A stretch of DNA of 64,000 nt from Nelumbo lutea (GCA_022828595.1 JAKGHH010000008.1:29156906-29220905), one strand, 5' to 3'; shown: positions 22,026 through 32,618, counted from the first letter of the stretch. Notes: a model not told the origin generated them from the letters alone. Numbers and translations: made by a program.

Positions 22026-23228
22026 TTATCTGTGTTTTTGAGAAGTATCCTTATTTTTCTGGGACAACATTAATTTTCTTGCCACACAAGTATACTCCTC
22101 ATGTTCATATGGACCATCTTCTTCCTCCCCATCAAGCCCACAATATACTTCCTCCTCAATATCTTCTTCTTCCTCCCTTTCTACCATATTAACTGCCTTC
22201 CTCCTAAGACAGTCACTGGATCTATGTCCAACCTCATTATATTTAAAACATTTAATAGGAGCAGGCCTTGCATAAGGGTTACTGGGTTTAGGAGGGTTGG
22301 AAAGATTACCTCGAGTATGTCCTCCTGTAGTAGCCTTACCGGCGTTACTTGTGCTTGCTGGGTGAGAGGGTTGCACTACCGGGACTGATTTGTTCTTGTC
22401 GACAGTTGCCGGTCTGTTGTCGCTCCCGCTGTACCGGTGGTAATTATCACTACATGCCTTGTCTTGGAACATTAATTCTGCTTTCAAGGCTAGGTTCCTT
22501 GCTTCCTGCACACTGAGAACCATCTGTACACCAATTTTATCTCTGATGAACGGTCTCAAACTGCTTAGATAACGGGTTGCCTGCTGGTTATCGCTTTCAG
22601 ATAATTGATTTCTCTCAACTAATTTCAAAAATTCAGATGTATATTCATTAACACTGCGAGAACCCTACGCACACCTCTGATAAGATTCGAACATATATTG
22701 TTCATAGTCAAGAGGTAAAAATCTACCCCTGATTAATTGTTTCATGCGCCTCCAGGTTCGAACAAGACCCCTTCCTTCTCTCATCTGGGTCTCTCTCATC
22801 CGTTCCCACCAAACAGATGCGCCTCCCTTTAATCGGAAAGCTACTAATTTTACCCTTCGTTCCTCTGGTATTTCCATGTAATCAAAGAATTTATCGACTT
22901 CTGTGATCCAATCCAGAAGTCCCTCTATACCAAGAACTCCACTAAAAGTAGGAATATCTACCTTGAGTTTAAATTCATCATTATTCCTACGAGGATTGAA
23001 ATTACCTTGATTGTGCCAATTTCTACCGCTTCAGTCGTTGCCGGGAAGAGCTGGAGCACCACCAAATTCTAGATCATCATCACTATCGTCGTCTAGGACT
23101 GGTCGTCGTAGCGCAGTATGGACGGGTGGTCTGTCGTGGTCGTCTCCCTCAATTTGCTGTGGATGTTCCCAGTTCCGTGGAGCAACCTCCCATAACAAGG
23201 TTCGCAGTTGCTCAGCCATCTCTGCCAA
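22026..23228 (-). pseudogene. Ty3/gypsy Gag with CCHC zinc knuckle (one Cys lost)
   Basis: Starts MAEMAEQLRTLLWEVAP at 23228. After a TGA at 23031 it continues with the capsid-like retrotransposon gag domain: DWITEVDKFFDYMEIPEERRV (broken here as two blocks of motif), LVAFRLKGGASVWWERM, FLPLDYEQYMF. A TAG follows YQRCA at 22665, then MKLVERNQLSESDNQQ to the nucleic-acid-binding knuckle CFKYNEVGHRSSDC. The second Cys of CX2C is Tyr here. The C terminus is acidic. Gag packages element RNA in cytoplasmic particles. Confidence 0.88.
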
Positions 23229-23362
23229 CTATTGCTTGATGTTACATGTGGTTGTATGCTGTTCTTCGATTGCTCTCCAAATAGCTGGAAACCCCTAATC
23301 TCTGTCACGGGGTGGGTTGCGACTGCTACCGTCTGGGTTGGACATGACTGGGAGAATTCCCT

Positions 23363-23374
23363 GCTCTGATACCA
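23363..23374 (-). other. Primer binding site (initiator tRNA-Met) of the Ty3/gypsy element
   Basis: TGGTATCAGAGC on the minus strand, two bases inside the 5' LTR edge, is the classic plant PBS complementary to initiator tRNA-Met. Confidence 0.9.
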
Positions 23375-23376
23375 CC

Positions 23377-23912
23377 TGACGCAGCATGGAAGCAATGGAA
23401 AAACGGAGCTGGCTATGCAAGCACCGGGCGGACCTAGTTTCTAGCGAAACTACACGATTTCTTTAGGAGAGAGAAAAGGTGGTGGAATTTTAAGAAGAAA
23501 ACTGAAGAAATTCTGAAGTAAAATCTGAAGTATGAATTGATCAATAATTCTGGGAAACAACAGTATTTATAATACATTGAGAAATTGTAAAATAATTAGG
23601 AAATCACATGGATCTTGATCTTGATCTTGATCTTCTTGAGTTGTCTTGATAAGGTCGAACCCTCTTAGAATTCTTGGGTTTGATCTCCACCGTCCGATCT
23701 CCCTAGATGCATGGATCTTGAATTATCTTGGAGTCTTTCTTGATAATCTTGGAAGAGTCTTGCATTATCTTGCTAATCTTGGAAGAGTCTTGCTAATCTT
23801 GGATTCTTGGATCCCTTGCTTATCTTGAATTCTTGGATCTTAGTTAACTTATCCTTATCCTAGGAGCTGCCGCCCCTAGGGATGAGATGGGCCTTGTGAT
23901 GGGCCTCCATCA
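23377..23912 (-). repeat. Ty3/gypsy 5' LTR (right)
   Basis: 536 bp; TG...CA ends; pairs with 18328-18863. Drives transcription leftwards. It contains the same GATCTT run. Confidence 0.93.
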
Positions 23913-23917
23913 CAGCC

Positions 23918-24001
23918 CCCACTCATAATTTTATTAGAGTGAATAAATTAGGTTGAAAGGACAATAATACCCTTGCATCACTAAACATACATATTAAAAT
24001 A
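23918..24001 (-). repeat. Copia 3' LTR, right part
   Basis: ATTTTATTAGAGTGAA, GAAAGGACAATAATNCC and GCATCACTAAACATACATATTA match 30570-30640. It ends AAATA next to the PPT CTTCCCTCAA. Confidence 0.85.
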
Positions 24002-24011
24002 CTTCCCTCAA

Positions 24012-24700
24012 GTCGGGTCATAAATGTCAGTCATCCCCAACACATTGGATGGATCATTGTGATGTTGGGTAGTTATACCTTTTGTGAATATGTCAGTCAA
24101 GTGATTTAAAGAACTAACATATGCAATACATATTTTGCTTGTTTCCAACTGTTCTCTAATAATAAAATGCTTGGCCCTATCATGTTGGACACATGATTAT
24201 GAACTTTTTTTTTATAGATAAAATATCATATTTCTATTAATTCAAAGACCGATTACATGAACATACCCTTAAAGAGGCATGAGGTGCCGTTTCTCCAAAC
24301 AGAATGCACATAAACTAAAGCAAACAGTACAAGAGTGCTAATACAAAATTACAGTTGAACCAGAACACTGTTTCCACTTCGTCCATTGTTTTGTGAAGAC
24401 ATCAGCAAATGCATTAGCTGATCTCCCAACCCACTATATTGTTACAAATATATTCCTTATCAGCCATTTGTATTTCTTTAACTCATTTTTGTAACCCCAA
24501 ACGAATCCACCACTATCTTAGAATCCTCTTCAATCATCAATTATGAGCAATATTGATGGTGTCACAATAGAAAGACATTGGGCTGGTTATTGGAAAACTA
24601 AATTCAAGCACATTTTCACCGACAATATCTCTGAAACTCCTTGAGCCATGGCCTGATTCTCTTCTACCTTAGTGTTTGATCTAGCAACTATTGTTTTTTT
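24012..24700 (-). pseudogene. Copia RNase H, split by an antisense-oriented LINE tail
   Basis: Right part (24600-24694) reads IVARSNTKVEENQAMAQGVS (usual VVSRSSAEAEYRAMA). Left part (24012-24204) reads HLTDIFTKGIT and LGMTDIYDPT (usual QLADIFTKAL...KLGL). The missing middle is replaced by a LINE 3' end at 24205-24600. Stops are present. The stretch ends at the Copia PPT. Confidence 0.8.
24205..24600 (-). mobile_element. L1 LINE 3' end with poly(A), inserted in Copia RNase H
   Basis: On the minus strand, broken frames give IEEDSKIVVDSF and WVGRSANAFADVFTKQ, the end of a LINE-encoded RNase H. A 3' UTR and an A-tail (T-run at 24205-24213 on the plus strand) follow. The same motifs occur in the plus-strand LINE at 29610-29790, so the two are related. 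Confidence 0.7.
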
Positions 24701-25490
24701 TTTTTTTTTTTTTTACAGATTGTCATGTCAGAACAGTAAAAAAAGTAGGCTGTTTTACATGCTGAATACCCTAACCTCTATCTAGTATCATTTGTCATAA
24801 CCTATCCCTCTCTAGTCCTTTAAGGCTTTAACACAGGTGTGAAAATATCATATGAATGTCTTCTGTCATTCTTCTTCCCGTCATTATACTCCCACTTGAG
24901 CAGCGTTCTTTCTACATTCTGGTAATTGGAGAATTGGTTTTCATTAAAAACCCTACATGTTGGTTAAGAGTGAAAGCTAGAAACAACGATCAAATGGAAA
25001 GTGAAGCCTCCATGGTAGAAACAATGGTCACTGACAAAGGGGAAGGGAAGGGAAACTCGCAGTTTTTGAAAGTAAGGATTTTCAATTTCTCTAGCGAAAT
25101 ATATCGCTTATTAATCACACATTCACACTAGCACAAGTTCATCCAAAAAAGAGGGAAAGAAACAACACCCATGTCATATCGTTTGCAACTGCAAGCATCA
25201 CCGTTGCTGAATCTCAAAATGAAAAATCAAATGGTTTGTTGGTAACCAACTTTGTTGGCTCCTGGGTAAGCCATTGGTTTTTTTCCCTTCAATATAAAAA
25301 ATTGAAAAAACTGTGAAACTGAACCAGTAAACTGGTTAACCGGTTAACCAGTAAATTTTGTTTGGTACTTTTGAAAAAACCGAAGCTACTGGTTCAGCTT
25401 CAACCATATGCCCATGGTTTGGTTAACTGAACTGTGAGCATGACTACCAGAAGAGCTCTTTCTCACACATACAAAAGGGGCCTTTTATGT
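24694..25490. other. Uncertain insert with T21 run and palindrome, inside Copia RT-RNase H
   Basis: A run of about 21 T at 24694-24714 looks like the A-tail of a minus-strand insertion. The body to about 25250 matches nothing I recognise. 25280-25440 is a repeat rich in AACCGGTTAACC words (see 25331-25352). The Copia YVDD region expected here is not seen. Confidence 0.45.
25331..25352. repeat. 22-bp perfect palindrome
   Basis: ACTGGTTAACC followed by its exact reverse complement. It lies within CCGGTT/AACC-rich DNA resembling the cores of plant foldback elements; similar words recur at 56700-56850. Confidence 0.85.
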
Positions 25491-25539
25491 GTAATACCGA
25501 GCTTAGACTAAATGAGGGACCACTTCCATTGTTATATTA

Positions 25540-26150
25540 CAAACTTATCCAATGGTTGAAAAATAAAACGCATACCCAACACAAACATGGTGTGATTTTC
25601 TTGACATTATTTAAGCCCCGTGTGTTGGACAACCTTGTTAAACCTCCTATATCATGCTCTTGGAAATTGTTTCAAACTTTCAATCTATACAAAGACTTTA
25701 GGTGGCGAACTTTCCCTTCACTACCTTTAGCAGGAAACCTTAATGGTAATACCATATACACTTCCTCTTCTAAGTCCATTTAAAAAAGCATTCTTTATGT
25801 CAAGTCAATGAAGATGCCTTCCCAAGTTAGCAGTTTAAGATAAGTGAACATTTATGGAGTTCATTTTTTCTGTTGGAGAACATGTCTCTATATAATCTGC
25901 ACCATACATTTGGGTTAAATCCTTGCCTAACTTCTTGCCTTTATATCTCTTAATAGATCCATGAGCTTGATGCTTCACAAAGAAGACCCACTTGCACCCC
26001 ACAAGCTCCTTTTCTCAAGGAAGCTATCCACCAATTTCTACTTGTTGAAGGGCACGAATTTTCTCTAACATGGCATTTGGTCAACTCAGTTAATTTTAGG
26101 GCCTCCATACCATTTTTATGAAGAGAAACACTAGAAATAGCATTGGTATA
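25540..26150 (-). pseudogene. Copia reverse transcriptase, N-terminal half, decayed
   Basis: Minus-strand frames read GCKWVFFVKHQAHGSIKRYK, GKDLTQMYGADYIETCSP and LDIKNAFLNG (usual GCKWVF.K...RYKARLVAKGFTQ..G.DY..TFSPV and LDVKNAFLHGDL). In the last block Asp and Lys are kept. Several stops. The YVDD-containing half is not found; an insert follows. Confidence 0.85.
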
Positions 26151-26556
26151 TAGGGATGTAAACGATATTCAAAAATCCGATATTCGCCATAATCAAATCG
26201 AATTTGAATAATTTGAATACCTAATTGGTCGAATTCGGATATGACTTAAATATCCGAAGTCGATCAATTATTTAATTCTTATATATAATATATAAAATAT
26301 TTTATATAATTTATATATAATAATTAAGTTATATAAATAATTTATATACTTTATATCAATAAAATATTTATTAATTATTTAAAATAATTAATTAATTGAA
26401 TTCGAATTGAATTGAATATTTAATCGGATTCGAATTTGGATATTAATTTTTAATATCCGTTGGATATCGAATCGAATTCGGATACCAGATTTTCTAATCA
26501 GATTTGAATACGGATATCGACTGATCCAATTTGAATTCAATCCATTTACACCCCTA
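26151..26556. mobile_element. AT-rich hAT-like MITE in the Copia element
   Basis: Ends TAGGGATGTAAACG and CATTTACACCCCTA are inverted repeats (TAGGGRTGTAAA). The interior is 400 bp of AT-rich DNA with internal GAATTCGAAT/ATCCGATATTCG symmetry. No protein. The 8-bp target duplication is not clear. It interrupts the Copia pol between integrase and RT. Confidence 0.7.
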
Positions 26557-26599
26557 GTGATATAGGCATATTAAGCCTTGTCTCTTGAGAGCCCATTGA

Positions 26600-27543
26600 T
26601 ACAAGGTTCATGATCTTTGGTTGCTCATATCTTCAGATAAGTGATGGTCCTTCTAATGATGAGAATAGACCTGAAGAGGAGAGGTTAAGATTGAGGAAGG
26701 GTGATATGGATGGACAATGGATGTTGATCACCACAACATGTCTCCCCTCGAGGGGAGGCAAGGATGTAAGGCTGAGACTCAAAGTACAATACATCCGTGA
26801 CTTTTGTAACACAGACCAAAACATTTAATTTTTTTTTTTTTTTTTTGATGAAGGATAACCAAGGAAAACAGGTGGAGACTTGGTATCTAGCTTCTCATGA
26901 GGGGAGAGGTCACGAACAAAACACTTGCACTGAAAATTACAAAGTGGGTAGACGTCAGAAATAACTAATGATGGGGGCCCCAAATTGTGAGATTCTCGTA
27001 GGCATGTGATTAATAAAGTAGGTTGTGGCAAGAATTGCATCTTCCCATAGTACATTCTTCTGAATCATGGAAAAAGTACGAATACACACCATGCAGAATT
27101 CTGAATTCCAGCCACCCCCCTTCCCCCCTAAACCACATCCTGCCCGTGAATTTGGCATCAATTCATGGTCAGGATGCATTCCCCCTGTACTTCGTGGCTA
27201 GTAAACTCTGAGCTGGGCTGATCGGTACTTCTCCCCTGAATCATTAACTATGAGAAACCTCCAACAAATATGATCGTTTTGTTGTGGTGTAAGTGGGCAA
27301 GGTCTTTGATGCAACACTCCATTGTCCGATAAAAACAAGATTTTTACTGTGTATTGTTTTTGCATTGTCCGACTTAAAAACTTCAATCTTCATATGCGAG
27401 GAGAACATCATTCGAAGAAAATCTTGTATTATTTCTAGACTTTTTTCCAACCGAAGTGGATATACCATTGACTGCAATAGAAGTAGGGCCCCAAACATTA
27501 GTGAAACAACATGATATATAGACTTAGCTCGTATATTGTTCAA
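26600..27543 (-). pseudogene. Copia integrase, decayed
   Basis: From the right: FGALLLLQSM (usual DVWGPSP), MKIEVFKSDNAKTIHS (catalytic SDN block), TPQQND, LLEVSHS, then NVLWEDAILATTYFINHMPT (usual LWGEAVLTAAYLINRMPS) and CFVRDLSPHEKLDTKSPPVFLGYPSS (given here as one block of motif words: CFVRD, HEKLD, FLGYPS). Frames are shifted several times. Transposon inactive. Confidence 0.85.
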
Positions 27544-27544
27544 A

Positions 27545-28150
27545 GGGAAAGGAAGGAAGTTCTACAATATTTGCTCATTTGGCATGTAGAACATTACAAC
27601 GATGACAGGGACACTAACTTACATAACTTCAGAAACGACATTATGAAAATAAGATCCAAACGACAATTCCACAAATAGATTTGGTTGTTGTTACACTAAT
27701 TGATAAGTTCTCTCATAAGACAAGCATGTTTAGATTCCTTCAGGCTAGCTCCATCATCCAAAATACAAAGCCCATCAAACATATATCCTCCTTCCAATTG
27801 TTCTCCTTGAAGTCAAATGTTAAAAGACAAAAGAACTTTGATAAAAAGGTTATAGAATAGTTGTATGATTTGGTAATACTTTTAATGAAAAGAAGATTAA
27901 TAGGAAATATTAGAACATGGGGACTAAGTGAATATCACTAGGGACTAGGGAGAAATATAATTCCTTGAGAAGCAATGGTAGAGAAAGAACCATCTGCCAA
28001 TCTCACCTTCTTCTGGACAATAGTTGGACAGTTGCTGAGAGGCAAAGTGGCTAGGCTTATTAGTTATATGTTTGGAAGCCTCAAAATCAACTATCATCAT
28101 TTGAAATAGAGAAACACTTAGCGACGTGGAAAAGGAATTATATCTCATTG
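27545..28150 (-). pseudogene. Copia protease and GAG-pre-integrase region
   Basis: Protease reads MMIVDFEASKHIT and, frame-shifted, LADGSFSTIASQG (usual WIVDSGASxHMT...ADGS...GxG). The active-site Ser-Gly is replaced by Phe-Glu, so it is dead. The following stretch has a weak GAG-pre-integrase signature ending CNVLHAK...PLNN. The gag part upstream is separated by the LINE at 28150-29915. Confidence 0.8.
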
Positions 28151-29915
28151 GGGTGGGGGTGGGGGGAAGAATAACCCTAATTAAATCCACTTTAGCAAAT
28201 CTCCTAGTGTAATACATGTCAATGTTTAGGATGCCACAAGGGATAGTGAGGAAAATTGAAAAAATCATGAGGGATTTTCTTTGGGAGCTAGGGGAAAAGC
28301 AAAATGATCATTTGATTAGATGGGAAAAGGTGAGGAATTTGAAAGAGGAAGGGGGCTTGGGAATAGGTAATGTTAGACTGAAGAGTCAGTCTTTGCTTAG
28401 CAAATGGATTTGGAGGTTTCCAATTAAAAAGAGAAATTATGGCACAAAGTGGTTGCAAGTATTCATGGCATGTCGAGCAATGGATGGAATGTTGGATGTC
28501 TCTATAGGGCTAACTTGGCTGCTCCCTAGAAGGCCATTTGTGATGTTCTCCCTTCAATCCTAAATTTTATTAGGTATGATTTGCCTTCTAGTAGCAAAAT
28601 CAGATTCTGGGAGGATTTGTGGATTAAGGATATTCCTTTAGGTGGGAAATTTCCTTCTCTTTGTGATCTGTCCAGGTTCAAGGGTAAGCCTATTTCCGAT
28701 TTCCTAAGCCATCATTCTCACCTTTTAGAGTTGAATTGGAATTTAGGATTTAATAGGAATGTTAGAGAGTCCAAACTCCTTGCAGTATCCAAGTTGTTAG
28801 GATTGCTGAATTCAATTTTCTTGGGGGAAGGTGGGTTAGATTCTAGAGTTTGGGGTCCTAATTCTGATGGATCTTTTTCTTGTAAATCCTTTCTACATTC
28901 AATGGTTTCCAGACAATCTTCTCTTCATTTTCCCGTCAAAGAAATTTGGTGCTCTCCTATTCCCTCTAAAGTCAATGCTTTTTGTTGGGAAGTTCTTTAT
29001 GGTTGTATTAATACCTTTGATAGGAAAAGACAAAATTGGTGCCTATCCGCTAACTGGTGTGTCTTGTGTAAGTTGAGTTGTGAGACTGCTTTCCACCTTT
29101 TTATATCTTGCCCTTTTGTCAGTTTTATTTGGAATTGGTTTACCTCCCTTTTCGGGTGCAGGTGGTCCTATCCTGCTAGGGTGAAAGGCTTATTCAACCC
29201 TAATGGTATCAGCAATAAGACAAGGAAGCTTTAGTTGAAACATGCAAGTTCAAGGGTTTGGGGGCTTATTGCTGAGGGTGGCACACTTGGTAAAAAACTT
29301 AATGTCGTTTTCAGATTTCAAGTTCAAGGGTTTGGGGGCTTATTGCTGCTTCATCATCTATGAGATGATAAGTTTTTGAGACTTGATCCCTTTCAATAGA
29401 TGGTTGGAAGAAGCTGAACTTTGATGGGAATTGTGTGGGTAACCCAGGCCCGTCAGGTATTGGGGGGGCCATTAGAGATGAAAAGGGTTTCATCATTGCT
29501 CTATACTCTGGTCCTGTGGAGGAGGGTGATGTGGCAAGGGCAGAGTTTCTAGCTGCAGTATATGGGGTTGAGAAAGCTAAAGAGTTGGGGATTAATAGAC
29601 TGATCATCGAGGGAGACTCAAAAATTGTGATAAAATGGTTGTAGAAACGGGAAGGGGTGACATGGCAGTTGAAGAATGATTTCAGAAGATTTAAATGGAT
29701 GTCAAGGAATTTGTCAATTCAGGTGGTTTGGGTTAGGAGATCGGCCAACAGTTTGGCAGATAATTTAACAAAGCAAGGGGTTCAAAGAACATATATGTTT
29801 TGGGCACATTTGTAATTCTGTCCTAGGTCAGCTTCTATGCTGATTTCTATTGCAACTTCTTGTTGTTGTATCCTAAAGCATCTTAATTTTACAGAATTAT
29901 TGATAAAAAAAGAGG
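28150..29915 (+). mobile_element. 5'-truncated L1-type LINE inserted in the Copia element
   Basis: Plus-strand LINE tail in three frames. End of RT at 28160-28560: GRITLIKSTLANLL, MSMFRMPQGIVRKIEKIMRD, WEKVRNLKEEGGLGIGN. zf-RVT at 28581-29234: SKIRFWEDLWIKDIPL, RVWGPNSDGSFSCKSF, NWCVLCKLSCETAFHLFISC. RNase H at 29400-29800: KLNFDGNCVGNPGPSGIGG, AEFLAAVYGVEKA, IEGDSKIVIKWL, stop, SANSLADNLTKQG. A short A-rich tail lies at about 29905-29915. A 45-bp direct repeat (TTTCAAGTTCAAGG/GGGGGCTTATTGCTG) occurs at 29246 and 29315. 5' truncation is typical of target-primed insertion. Confidence 0.88.
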
Positions 29916-30470
29916 AAACATAAATTGCCCTCCTATCCTTCTCCAGCTGATCTCATGGAACTAAGTAGATAATCCGAGGTACAGAATCCACTGAGTGCCT
30001 TTGAATAGTCATAATACTAGTGTGGTTGGGATGAATTGCTGATCCGCTATACACTTCAATAAGTTGAAAAGACAAGCTACAACAGGAAATAAGGGCTGTA
30101 TCAGTCTATATAGACCACCCTAACAGCTTTGCACATCAGCCATTGTAACCAGGCTGTTCGGGCACAACTGATTCACAAAGTGCATTGCAAGATTTGCTCC
30201 TATGGTCTCCGAATTCCAACAGGCCATGGTATGTACCATTGGATATGAAATATATTCAAAAAGTTTCCACATCAGTCCTTTATTCAGGTCTGTAAAGAAT
30301 ATCCTTGGTGTTACCACCAAGGGAAAAGAATAAGAAATAAGGGTTTTTCTACCTTTGATCAGTCAAGGAAATCCAAGCTCCAAGGCCTGTTTCCTTGTCT
30401 CTTTAGATCACCTGATAGAAAAATTGGTCAGAAGGGGAGAAACTTGAGAGATTTATTGCTCAATTGCTTT
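29916..30470 (-). pseudogene. Copia leader and gag remnant
   Basis: Between the LINE and the Copia PBS. A minus-strand frame starts at 30320 (MVVTPRIFFTDLNKG) but does not show a recognisable gag fold or zinc knuckle. It is identified as gag only by position. Confidence 0.4.
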
Positions 30471-30477
30471 GATACCA
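30466..30477 (-). other. Primer binding site of the Copia element
   Basis: TGGTATCAAAGC on the minus strand, directly beside the 5' LTR, is the initiator-tRNA-Met PBS (TGGTATCAGAGC) with one change. Confidence 0.8.
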
Positions 30478-30644
30478 CGAAAGCAGCCCTGGAAGAAGTG
30501 AAGAAGAAGAAAAAGGGAGATGAGAGATAAGAGATTGGAGAAAACGTGAGAGTGGTGCTCCCACTCGTTATTTTATTAGAGTGAAATAACTAAGATGAAA
30601 GGACAATAATGCCTTTTGCATCACTAAACATACATATTAGAACA
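30478..30644 (-). repeat. Copia 5' LTR
   Basis: 167 bp, unusually short. It pairs with the split 3' LTR. The outer end is ...AGAACA before ATTAC; the inner end is changed to CG beside the PBS. Confidence 0.8.
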
Positions 30645-30649
30645 ATTAC

Positions 30650-32547
30650 CGAAATGATTTGTCATTATAATACTGAACTACTTAGGACCTAAGAATTTTG
30701 TAGAAACTTAGGATTGTTTTTAATCATTTTGATATATCATGAGTGAGGTTACTTTGTGGCCAATATTCTTGATATTTTGTATGACTGATAGTGATTCTAG
30801 GTTTTTGACAATGTTCAATAAGGAATTCATACCCTTAGACAACAGGGGAGAAATCTTGTAGCTTCAGGGAATCTTGATTGGTCTCAAACTTTGACCGGGA
30901 AATCCTAGTTGCACTTGGACTCCTATATTCATCCTCGGATAACATGAGAGGAATCCTTGTTGCATAGGGACTCTTGTATTTATTCGTAGGTCACTCCAAA
31001 GCAAGTGCAAGAAAGTTTTCTAGTTGGACTGTTAGAAAGCTTCCTAGTTTGTCTGGGGCTTCTAGAAGCCTCACAATTTTATTAAGAACACTATGAATTC
31101 TGAAATTCTTTGAGAGGAATCCTAGTTGCACTAGGATTCTTATAAAAAAATAAAAAATAGTAAACATAATATTAATAAGAAATATAAACAAAAATTTTAA
31201 AATTAATGGTTTAAAAAACCAATTATCTAAAATTAAAATACATAAACATAACATGTAAAGCATATTCAAATGAAAATTTAAAAATAAAATCAAACATATA
31301 AAACATTTTCAAGCATGTAAAGACCACAATCCCTATTTTTTCCTTAATTGCAGTTCTTCAAGTAGTTAATGTGATGTAAAATATATTACACTCCTGATTT
31401 TACGAGTTGCCTTTGTGCCACGCCCCTCGAGGCAAACCCAAACAAGTTCACGTTAGGGTTTTAAATTCTTAATTCTCATACAGAAAATAATGATTTTATA
31501 ATTTTAATTGTCTTTTAAGAAGATATTTTATTAAGATGAATGAACGAACAACATTAACAAATAGGAGGTTCTTGGATCCCCTGACCCAACAGCTAGGTTC
31601 AGAAAAAGCAAAAAAACGTACAATTTTCAAAAGACGCGTGCCTGGGCCAAGGAGGAAGGTGCATCAGGTGCATGCCTAGGCGCACCATGCGTGCACCTTT
31701 TGAAAGTGGGTGCCTACCTTAAAAATGTGCCTTACTTGCGCCTGAGGCGCGCCTTTTAAATCACTGCCTAGATGTGCATTTTGAAAACTTTGTTTGAAAA
31801 AAAGTTTTAGAGCTTATTACTATAATGGCAAACATTGTAATTTGCAAAATGCTTTTGCATTGAATAACTGACTGTTATGTGACGTCGTGAGACATGATTT
31901 CTAGGTGTAGTCAGAGTTGAGACAATAATTTCTAAGTAGTTTCCTAGTCTATGATATTATTGTATGGAAGGATTGAGTTGTTAAATGTTGCATTTAAGAG
32001 TTTGTTGGAGTTTTTCTCCAAGGGGTATTACTGCATGTGTATCAGGCCTCTTTGCAATTACAGGTCTTTCTAATCCTTACCATAATTAGAGATATGGGAA
32101 CAAAGATTTCAATCCAAGAGTAGTGTGGATTGACAATGTATTCTTGTGCAAAACTGTAACCCTAAGTAATAGAAACCCTAATTGGATCTGACAACCCCTA
32201 TTGAACCAGAACTATTGATCTTTCCTTCATGAATTTTGACATTCTCATATCTTGTCACGTGGCCTTTGGTTTAATTGGTTAGAATTGTTTTTTGTCTATG
32301 TTTTCTTCTAAAACATCTTGCATAGGAGGCTGCCTATTTATATCTACCCCTTTTTAATGCATGTGTACAAAACACACATTTATAAAAAGAAGAAACAAAA
32401 ATTAAAAGGACAGGTGTTATCTTCTTGTTTTACTTTTTGTAGTTTTCTTTTTCTTTTTTTTCTGGAATTTACTGTAAATTATTTCATTATTTAGTTGTAC
32501 TGGAGTAAATCCTTGTTTACTACTAGTTTTTATTTTTATTTGTATAG
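30650..32547 (+). other. Rest of Ca2+-ATPase intron 4
   Basis: Intron sequence to the acceptor TTTGTATAG at 32539-32547. At 31400-31780 there is a GC-richer repeat with CACGCCCCTCGAGGC and GCGCCTGAGGCGCGCC, ending TTTTAAATCACTG. It looks like a fragment of a common plant repeat that I cannot name. Otherwise AT-rich. Confidence 0.5.
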
Positions 32548-32618
32548 CTGTCAGTGACTATCGACAATCCCTTCAGTTCCAAAACTTAAATGAGGAGAAG
32601 CGAAACATACGGTTGGAG
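32548..32618 (+). pseudogene. ACA-like exon: SDYRQSLQFQNLNEEKRNI
   Basis: With the phase-1 G of the 17560-17628 exon it reads (A)VSDYRQSLQFQNLNEEKRN, then IRLE, one of the most conserved stretches of ACA8/9/10 pumps, at the entry to the actuator domain. No lesion here. The donor is GTGTTG at 32619. The next expected exon (RGG...VGDV) is not found in the window. Confidence 0.92.

Larger units (their letters stand above)
18328..23912 (-). mobile_element. Ty3/gypsy chromovirus-like element, 5.6 kb, nested in the Copia LTR
   Basis: Complete minus-strand element with two 536-bp LTRs beginning TGACGCAGC and ending CTCCATCA. The PBS matches initiator tRNA-Met and there is a G-rich PPT. Flanks TAGCC (18323-18327) and CAGCC (23913-23917) form a near-perfect 5-bp target duplication. 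By eye the LTRs differ at about 20 of 536 sites, about 18 of them transitions. This implies a fairly recent insertion with decay typical of methylated DNA. Gag and pol are all present but carry at least five in-frame stops and one frameshift/deletion, so it is not autonomous. Confidence 0.93.
18247..30644 (-). mobile_element. Copia LTR retrotransposon with nested insertions (12.4 kb)
   Basis: Minus-strand Ty1/copia element in ATPase intron 4. The 5' LTR is 30478-30644. The 3' LTR is 18247-18327 plus 23918-24001, split by a Ty3/gypsy element; rejoined length is 165 versus 167 bp. Flanks TTTAC (18242-18246) and ATTAC (30645-30649) are a plausible 5-bp target duplication with one change. Inside, leftwards: PBS, gag remnant, protease, GAG-pre-integrase, integrase, RT, RNase H and PPT CTTCCCTCAA (24002-24011, i.e. 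TTGAGGGAAG). An L1 LINE, an antisense LINE tail and a hAT-like MITE interrupt it. All domains carry stops. Confidence 0.85.
11098..32618 (+). pseudogene. Fragmented P-type IIB Ca2+-ATPase gene (ACA8/9/10-like)
   Basis: Five exons in order and on one strand encode a contiguous stretch of a plasma-membrane autoinhibited Ca2+-ATPase, which exports Ca2+ using ATP. The stretch runs from the end of the N-terminal regulatory region through TM1 and TM2 to the start of the actuator domain. Exons: 11098-11211, 11294-11425, 11552-11642, 17560-17628 and 32548-32618. Introns 3 and 4 are about 5.9 and 14.9 kb and packed with transposons. Lesions: a 1-nt insertion at 11576, TAG in place of the expected Glu codon at 11640-11642, a 1-nt loss near 17587 and no canonical GT donor after exon 1. 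Upstream exons and everything after the actuator start (phosphorylation DKTGT site, TM3-10) are absent. This looks like a dead or rearranged copy; assembly error could explain single indels but not the whole set. Confidence 0.88.
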
